Below the pieces are notes generated by a model, which was not told where the DNA came from, made no database searches, and worked only from the letters and a program-made list of their open reading frames with translations. The translations under genes and the position numbers were made by a program. This document shows, in pieces, positions 57,842 to 64,000 of a stretch of DNA of 64,000 bases (its first letter is position 1; each line of letters starts with the position of its first letter). Source of the stretch: Cordia subcordata (Eukaryota; Streptophyta; Magnoliopsida; Boraginales; Cordiaceae); contig JAPTOF010000007.1 in NCBI GenBank assembly GCA_028554755.1, positions 17,717,001-17,781,000 of the forward strand. The letters are read 5' to 3'.

Positions 57842-57901
57842 CCGTTCCGGAACGTCGAGCCAACGACGTTAAAAAAAGGTGCTAGTGGGAGGCAACCCAC
57901 A
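57842..57901 (+). promoter_or_regulatory. Conserved palindromes after pol
   Basis: Directly after the pol stop lies CGTTCCGGAACG (57843-57854), a 12-bp perfect palindrome. It is followed by a small hairpin at 57885-57900: stem GTGGG/CCCAC with loop AGGCAA. A GTGGGAGGCAACCCA motif at this place recurs in Athila and Tat elements as I know them; its function is not known. Confidence 0.6.
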
Positions 57902-58715
57902 GAGTTTGGAATTTTATTTTGTATTTGTTTTTAATTTTTGCAAATTTTTATCATTTTTCATCAATTTTTAGGAATTTTTCTAATTATTATTATTATTTTA
58001 TTTTATTTTTATGTTCCTGTTCATCTTCTTCCTAGAGAAACCTGAAGTTGGACTAATGCTGATGCTATGGAGTTTGGATTGCTGCAGGAACACATGGTTT
58101 GAAGACATAGAAAAAAGGAGCTGATTTTGAAATAAGAAGTTTGCAATGGGGTCAAATTTGCAAGCACAAAGGAAATTAGGGGTCAATCCCTAAATAGATA
58201 ACAATTAATACCCAATTTCCCTTTACCCCCAATTCACAAACCCTTATCAGACCCAATTTCCCAACCCCCTTTCATCCCCACCATCGTGACTCACCAACCA
58301 ATAGCATCGACCATCACCCAATGCATCATCACCTTCTGGCCGTCGCACCTTCATCACCATCATCATCCGACATCACCCAACGCATCATCATCTTCTTGCC
58401 GCATCCACCATCAGCCACACAGCCATCTCTTTTTCTCTCTCTGTCTGTATAGTCGGCCATCGTGCATCATCATCATTCTTATCACGTCACCCACCACTGT
58501 CGACCACTGCCATGCCGCTGCAGCGAACCACCATCACCATCCTAGGCTCCCTTAATCTTCATCATCAACAACTATCATCTTTTTCGCACCATTATCTTTA
58601 ACCGACAGTATCATCATCAACTTGGGCAAACATTTTGTTTACTTATTCTTGACTGACGCCATTCTTCAAACCATTGGCTGTGTCAATTGGGCACTGTGCA
58701 TTTGAAACAAAAGTC
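57902..58715 (+). other. Non-coding stretch between pol and the Athila ORF
   Basis: A T-rich part, then a CAT/CAC-rich part (58280-58560) that yields His/Ser-rich chance frames. No splice site could be proven. Confidence 0.5.
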
Positions 58716-60110
58716 ATGAATAGGAAACAATCAACCAGTGAACCACCCCGTCGTCGTAGCCAACGCATTGCGTCGCAAGTGCAGTCGCCTCCAACTGGTT
58801 GTGTGCGTACTTTTCAGGGCCGAAATCCACCTAATACTGTCAAAATTATTCCGGATTCCCCGTCCCCTGCTTCTTCACCATCAGCTGGTTTATCGGTCTC
58901 TTCATCAGACAGTGGTGATACAGCTGTAGCTACCACGCCGAAACAAGCCACGACAGCGCCACTGGTTGCACCCCTACTTCCATCTTCGGGCCGCCGATTC
59001 CGAACAAATGCTGGTCGAGTTTCGCAAGGTACAGACACCACTGTTCCACCTAATGCTCCATTATTTAGCAACGCGAAACATCGTCTCAGGTATAATGAAA
59101 TGCTTTCTCGAGACCTATATGCTTGTAAATCGATAGATTTAGCTGCACTAGAATTACTTGGTTTACAATCTGAAGTGTTAGCATTTCTTGATAATGTCGC
59201 TCTGAGGAAGTATGCATCTATTCATGAGGATACTTTTTATGAACTTACACGTGAATTTTATGCCACTTTTAAATTTGACACATCTGGCACTATGACTGTT
59301 AACACACCGAATCGTGTTCATTTTTGTTTGATGAGTACTCCGTTTACGCTATTTGTGACTGAATTCAACCTTATGCTTGCATTCATTACTGGAAAATTTT
59401 CTGATACTGAGGAGTATTTGCACAGTTATTGCACTTTTCATCCTGAGTTTGATGCTGCATTGGCTTATAAGGAACTAGCTCCTAGAGATCCCCTCCCCTA
59501 TAAACCCAGCACCACACGCGATCAGTTTCTTGAAAATCTTGCACTCATTTATATCCATCGTTTTTTGGCATATTCCTTTTCAGGAAGAGCCAATAACCCT
59601 GCAATTTTGACAAAAATGGAACTCTTTTTCCTTTGGTGTATGGTTCATAAGAAAAGAGTTAACTTTGGTTATTGGCTTCTTCAGCATATGCAAACTGTTC
59701 TGCATTCTAGTAGACGGCCACTTATTTTGGGCTCTTTTATTACTTATATTGCCCGTATGCATACTCGTTTTAGGTCACGCTCTACTACTCTCGTTAAAGC
59801 CTTTGACGTTGCATATCTTGATCTACCATATTTGCAAGCTATGAATCTTATCCGAAAGGATGGAGATAGGTTTATTTTCATTGTGCAGGGAGTTCGTCAG
59901 GGAGGTGAACCTACGGGGGAGACTCATGAAGCCTCAGCTTCTTGTTTGGCAGGACCATCCTCTTCCATGACCCAGGCTGTAGACGATGCTCGGCTTGCTC
60001 GTATTGAAGCGTCCCTCGCTGATCAATCCACTAAACTGGCTAAATTGGAGGAGTTCATTTATGCGTGGGCACGACATTCGGGGTACCATGGTCTTGATTC
60101 CGACACTTGA
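58716..60110 (+). CDS. Athila-type ORF downstream of pol (env-like position)
   Basis: It has 464 residues from the ATG at 58716; the reading upstream lacks another ATG. It starts with a basic patch, PPRRRSQRI, that could be a nuclear signal, followed by a Ser/Pro/Thr-rich linker (to about residue 110). Residues about 120-400 match the domain known as ATHILA ORF-1, of unknown function; the best block is LALIYIHRFLAYSFSGRANN and MELFFLWCMVHKKRVNFGYW. A predicted coiled coil lies near the C terminus (RLARIEASLADQSTKLAKLE). In sister elements an ORF at this place has been called envelope-like, but no signal peptide or transmembrane span is evident here. The frame is fully open, unlike pol. Confidence 0.85.
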   Translation: MNRKQSTSEPPRRRSQRIASQVQSPPTGCVRTFQGRNPPNTVKIIPDSPSPASSPSAGLSVSSSDSGDTAVATTPKQATTAPLVAPLLPSSGRRFRTNAGRVSQGTDTTVPPNAPLFSNAKHRLRYNEMLSRDLYACKSIDLAALELLGLQSEVLAFLDNVALRKYASIHEDTFYELTREFYATFKFDTSGTMTVNTPNRVHFCLMSTPFTLFVTEFNLMLAFITGKFSDTEEYLHSYCTFHPEFDAALAYKELAPRDPLPYKPSTTRDQFLENLALIYIHRFLAYSFSGRANNPAILTKMELFFLWCMVHKKRVNFGYWLLQHMQTVLHSSRRPLILGSFITYIARMHTRFRSRSTTLVKAFDVAYLDLPYLQAMNLIRKDGDRFIFIVQGVRQGGEPTGETHEASASCLAGPSSSMTQAVDDARLARIEASLADQSTKLAKLEEFIYAWARHSGYHGLDSDT

Positions 60111-62021
60111 CGGCTACACCACTCCCTCACTTGTGTTTCCAGGGAAGTCCTCAGATTTTTCTTTTCTTTATTTTTTGTTTTTATCCTTATTTCTTCTTTA
60201 TCTTCTTTCTTTTATTTCCACATTGAGGGCAATGTGTATGATAAGTGTGGGGGAGGACTACTTCGTGTTTGTGTCTTTTTGTCTTTTATTTTGAGTCTTG
60301 CTTATGCTTAGAAGTGTTTTTGATGTGGTAATTCGAGTCTTTTTACATAATTGTGTTTTATTTAGTATTGTTTGAGTCTTCCTGTGCCTTGTCTTCATAA
60401 AAAAAAAATGAAATGAAAAAAAAAAAACCACAGAAAAATGAAAAAAAAAATGACAAAAACACAATTTTGGGTCAAGTTATTGTTTCCTTAGTTTTATTTG
60501 TACAAATATTTTTCTGGCTCTACTTTCTACGTTGTAAACTTGGCATTCCTCATGAAAAAAAAAGAATCTAATCCCCATGCTCGGGAAACTCGCTTTGGTT
60601 ACAACGGTAAGTTAGTACATGCAGTGAATCCATCCCCATTGTTTTTGTCCCTTGATAGATACTTGAACAAGCTATGCTTGAACCTTGCTTAATCTTAACT
60701 TGGCCTGAAAATGTGCATGCGCTTCAATTGGAAGCTACTGCTTAGTTTGAGTTTGAGAGGTACTTGTCTTGATTTATTTTTGTGGTAAAATTGTGAAAAA
60801 GTGCGTGTCTAGGAAAGTTATGTTGGGGTTGAGGTCACTCCTGCAAAAGTGATTAAAAAAAAAAAAGAGCGCAAGAATGAATGAAATCAAAGTAAATGCG
60901 CGTTTTTTTTTTTTTACTCCGCTGGTCTCCAAAAGAAAGAAAAAATGGAGATTTATGAGTAGAGCTAAAAGCCACTTAAAATTGTGACCAACTGAGTAAC
61001 CGGGGGCATTCATCACAAATGTTTGTCATCGCGTAAAAAGGTTGGATGACATTCTAGGCAATTCATGAAAATTGTGGAAAAAGGCAGTTGAAGTGATCCG
61101 ACTTTCCGGCAGCTGGGCCTGGACACAAACTTATTTTCTTTGAGGAAAAATTGCACATCAAGGCAGTGCTTTGATCTCTCTTCTTTGCATTAGCATAATC
61201 ATACTTGGCTTAAATCTCTTTGGTGTGCTTAAATGATGCAAGGTTCATTTATATAGTGTTTTGGGTGCTAGCAAGGTGACTTGTACATGTGGTGGTTCTT
61301 GTTTTGACTTGTTGAAAAACTGGCTTACCTTTGTTTTTCCTTTCGAGTTTCTTTGAGTCAAGGTGGAGGAACTTTTGAAGGTTTATGTGCCTATGTTTAC
61401 TATGATGGATGGTTGAGTTAGATTAAAGTCCAGTGGGAAATTGTGGTGGAATTATTCTTGAGGAAACTTTGTGGCTATATTTTTGATGAAGATGTTTATT
61501 TGTGGGAATTTTCTTGCTAAGTTAAGCTTCTTTTTGAAAATCTTTGGCCAAGTCAAGTCTTACTTTCAGAAAAAATGCTGCAGGAATTTGCAAAATGAGT
61601 GCACTCTTTTGGCTAAAAACATTGCAAGTTAGTTGAAAGAAGAAGAAAATTTAGTTTGTCAGTATGTTGACTTGCATGTTTTTATAAATGCTTGAATTGG
61701 GTCAAGACTTGCACATGTGTTGAGAGGTTGAGCTTGAATGATTATGTTCCTGTGATTGAATGATGACAAGATGGGATGTTGAATGATGAAATTGGTGGAT
61801 GAACTGTGAAGATTGAAGCTTTGATGACATATGTCTTGACTTTATTCTGTATTTTGGATTCTTTGAAGCTAGTTATGTGCATAAAAGTACAGAAATTTAA
61901 TTGCAAGATTGGTATTAATTTTGGTTGTAAAACTTGGTATCTTGCATAATTTCGGTCTTGGTCAATCTTGCATGTGAATTCTCTGTTCTTAATTATTTTC
62001 ATGCTTGAGGGCAAGCATGGT
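60111..62021 (+). other. Long 3' non-coding region of the Athila-type element
   Basis: It carries a polypurine-like motif at 60222-60257 and several A/T homopolymers. Reading frames here (60258-61016 and 61742-62014) lack domains. Athila elements normally have such a non-coding region. Confidence 0.7.
60222..60257 (+). promoter_or_regulatory. Internal polypurine-tract-like motif
   Basis: TTGAGGGCAATGTG, then AAGTGTGGGGGAGGA. It closely resembles the true tract before the 3' LTR (TTGAGGGCAAGCATGG, then AAATGTGGGGGAA), about 1.8 kb downstream, and could act as a second plus-strand primer. Confidence 0.65.
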
Positions 62022-62038
62022 TCAAATGTGGGGGAATT
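62022..62038 (+). promoter_or_regulatory. Polypurine tract
   Basis: CAAATGTGGGGGAATT lies directly before the 3' LTR. It primes plus-strand DNA synthesis in this class. Confidence 0.85.
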
Positions 62039-63398
62039 TGATAAGTTCTAAATAAGTATTTAATTTATATGTTAGATGCACTTGATTTTGGAATAAAATG
62101 CTTTTTAATCGATATTTTTAATGTAATTTTGCATAAATTGCTTAGGAAAAGGAGCTGGATACATTACATATGGATATAGAAGCTTTTTGGACATGTTTGT
62201 AGCAGTCAAAGTCGACATCGTCACGTGGAAAAATGCCATTTAATTGCTACGCGGGTTTTGACTGGGTTGACCAAGATTGAAGATATTTTTCTGGGCTTTT
62301 GGAAGGAATTAGCTTAAATGTTAGCAGGCTTTTTATTTTGTTGGACTTATTTCAGGCTTTTACCTTTTTATTCCTTTTGGGTCAGGGTTTCCTTATCCAA
62401 TAAGGAAAGTATGTTAGGGTTTTTATTATATAAATGCCTCTCAGTAGCCACCTTGGAGGAGACAGCTTTTAGTAGACAGTTCTTAGCATACAGATTAATT
62501 TTCTCTTTATTCTTTGAGCAATATTTATGGAGAATCTGTTCTAATTTCTTTTCTAGCCGAGGATTAATCAAGATTTCGGATCATCAAATTCATGAGATCT
62601 AAGTGTTTTTCTTCCTTTCATGCTATTTTGGTATTTGCGTATTTACTGCTTTAATAATTAATATTGATCTGCGATTATTTAATTTTGCGCACAATTATTT
62701 AATTGCATGACAATAGGTAGCCAATTAGATTAATTTAATTAATCTAAATATAGTGGTAGCCAGGTTTCCTGTGTAATTACGCGATCTAAATGAGCAATTA
62801 CCGCGAGAGTATTGACTTTTAGAATTGGGTCTTTCTAGATTTTTATTGCTACCGTTAGATAGATCCTGCGGGCATCTCCGGGGATTAGAACGTCTAATAG
62901 GTAAGGCGATAACGGGAAAAATCTTAGGGATTTAAACCGTTATCAACTCTGTAAGGAAAGATAAGGTTATTAGGCCGAGCCAATAACTATAACTGATTTA
63001 TCGAAATAGCTGAAAGTATTTTTGCATCTATGATCGAATTTGTTGGCCGAAATTGCGATTGATTCTCAGGCTAGATTTTATTCTCACTTATTTTCTGATT
63101 TTCCAGTTTAGCGAATATTTAGAATTGCATATTTTAGTCAATTTAATTTTTATTTACGTTTTTTTATTTTCTGGTCAGATAGCGTGCCCAATGCTCTAGA
63201 CAGATTTGTTAATTTTATTGATTTCGTATTTAATTCCCCCCATTTTGGTTGCAACTTAGTTGAGTAATTTACTTGGCATAACTAAAATAAAATATTCTCC
63301 CAATCCCTGTGGACTCGACCCTTTTCTCACCACGCACACAAATTAAAATTACCAGGTAAGAAATAGGAATTTATTTTTGGTGGTTTCGACGCCCATTA
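62039..63398 (+). repeat. 3' LTR of the Athila-type element
   Basis: 1360 bp, same length as the 5' LTR. Its end reads GACGCCCATTA instead of GACGCCCATCA, so the terminal CA has become TA; the target duplication TCAGG follows directly. Confidence 0.93.
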
Positions 63399-63403
63399 TC
63401 AGG

Positions 63404-63599
63404 TCCTCAATGGGGGTGCTTGTAATATCTTACATCAGTTGTGGGGTGAATTATAACTTGTTTATAAATGAGTGGAGTGGGTATAACTAATAACTTGCGT
63501 TGACCATTTTGGACTTGTTGATTTAAGGGTCCATGTGGTTGTTAGTTATGTCTACAACACCAGTCTCACTTGCGAGCCTCAGGTCCGGGCTCGGGGACA
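63404..63599 (+). mobile_element. Right half of the host miniature LTR element
   Basis: A purine-rich TCAATGGGGGTGC is followed by the LTR copy 63421-63599 (start TGTAATATCTTACATC), which matches 50655-50838 at about 75-80% by eye. After it comes GATCTAGCCCTAACTG, which resembles the primer-site region after the left copy, so the unit may repeat. Confidence 0.65.
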
Positions 63600-64000
63600 T
63601 GATATAGCGATCTAGCCCTAACTGTTGGCCTGTCACCATATTGAGCCTAATCAACTGGCCTGAAATGTTTAAGTGTGTGACGATAGTAGTAATGAACGTA
63701 AGCCATTATAAAGTGTACACAAATCTTACAAAGAACCAATGTGGGAAGATGTTATAGAGGTCCTCGTCACGACCCAAACACAAACACAAATAAAACAGAA
63801 CCGCAACCAAAAACCACAAGCGATGTGGAATCCACTCAAAGCTTACTCCAATACCACCTGTAAATTCATCAAAAGTAAAAGAGATTAAAGGAAAACTGTA
63901 AATGTTTGGGGTAATTCCACTTATCTTCAATCCAATTTAAGACAAAGTGAAATCTAATTTTCGAATCCAAAGTCTAAAATTCCCCTTGAAAACCCATATC
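63600..64000. other. Unassigned sequence at the right edge
   Basis: The first 60 bases look like a primer-site and internal region of the miniature element. The rest shows no gene or element. Confidence 0.4.

Larger units (their letters stand above)
51010..63398 (+). mobile_element. Nearly complete Athila-type Ty3/gypsy retrotransposon, 12.4 kb
   Basis: Layout: 5' LTR (51010-52369), Asp-tRNA-type primer site, gag, pol (protease, RT, RNase H, integrase), a non-coding stretch, an Athila-type ORF, a long 3' non-coding region, polypurine tract and 3' LTR (62039-63398). Both LTRs are 1360 bp; I counted about 30 differences by eye, roughly 2%. Target duplications TCAGG lie at 51005-51009 and 63399-63403. 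The DLGAS protease, the lack of a chromodomain and the extra ORF after pol place it in the Athila lineage. Defects are one stop between gag and pol and one frameshift near the pol end. It lies inside a small LTR element. Confidence 0.95.

Noticed and set aside
58286..58555. A His/Ser-rich 89-codon frame
   Set aside because: It arises from CAT/CAC-rich simple sequence between pol and the Athila ORF.
58674..58715. N-terminal extension of the Athila ORF starting at a TTG
   Set aside because: No ATG supports it. The ATG at 58716 precedes the basic, Ser-rich start.

Overview
The window looks like nuclear DNA of a flowering plant, probably a eudicot. It is AT-rich, has spliced genes with GT-AG introns, and is dominated by plant-type transposable elements: Ty1/copia LTR elements with initiator-Met-tRNA primer sites, an Athila-type Ty3/gypsy element with an Asp-tRNA-type primer site, TRIM miniature LTR elements, Tourist-like and Mutator-like non-autonomous DNA elements, Helitron ends and a short SINE. 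No prokaryotic or organellar gene set is present. The species cannot be named from what is visible.

Region by region: 1-7745 is a pile of nested, broken copia elements on both strands, including a 262-bp TRIM with identical 75-bp LTRs. 8789-17447 holds the only host gene recognised, the last seven coding exons of the Rab3 GTPase-activating protein catalytic subunit (+ strand, 3' part only). Its introns carry a solo LTR (8005-8335), a complete 1.4-kb non-autonomous LTR element inserted five bases into an intron (11964-13399), tandem repeats and a Tourist-like MITE. 17448-31246 is gene-poor and contains a GC-richer retroposed segment, a SINE split by a MITE, a Helitron terminus, a long inverted repeat and two nested long-TIR elements. 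31247-39578 is an 8.3-kb minus-strand LTR element with no recognisable coding capacity, invaded by a 1.8-kb solo LTR. 39579-50650 holds Helitron-end repeats, four Harbinger/Tourist-like elements (two in tandem sharing one TTA target), a 9-bp-TSD Mutator-like element, old LTR fragments and a satellite-like array. 51010-63398 is a nearly complete Athila-type element (12.4 kb) with 1360-bp LTRs, gag, pol and an Athila-type ORF downstream of pol. It sits inside an older miniature LTR element whose LTRs lie on both sides.

Working relations: the Athila element has one in-frame stop between gag and pol and one frameshift near the end of pol. Its domains and DD35E and FMDD residues are otherwise intact, and by eye its LTRs differ at only about 2% of positions, so it inserted fairly recently. 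In the host gene, the intronic LTR pair in opposite orientations (8005-8335 and 11964-12294) brackets three small exons and could pair in the pre-mRNA. No wholly unknown coding system was found. The most notable structures are the element inserted at a splice donor, the TRIM with a tRNA-like internal box, the tandem Harbinger pair with an expanded TAA tract, and the nested Mutator-like elements.
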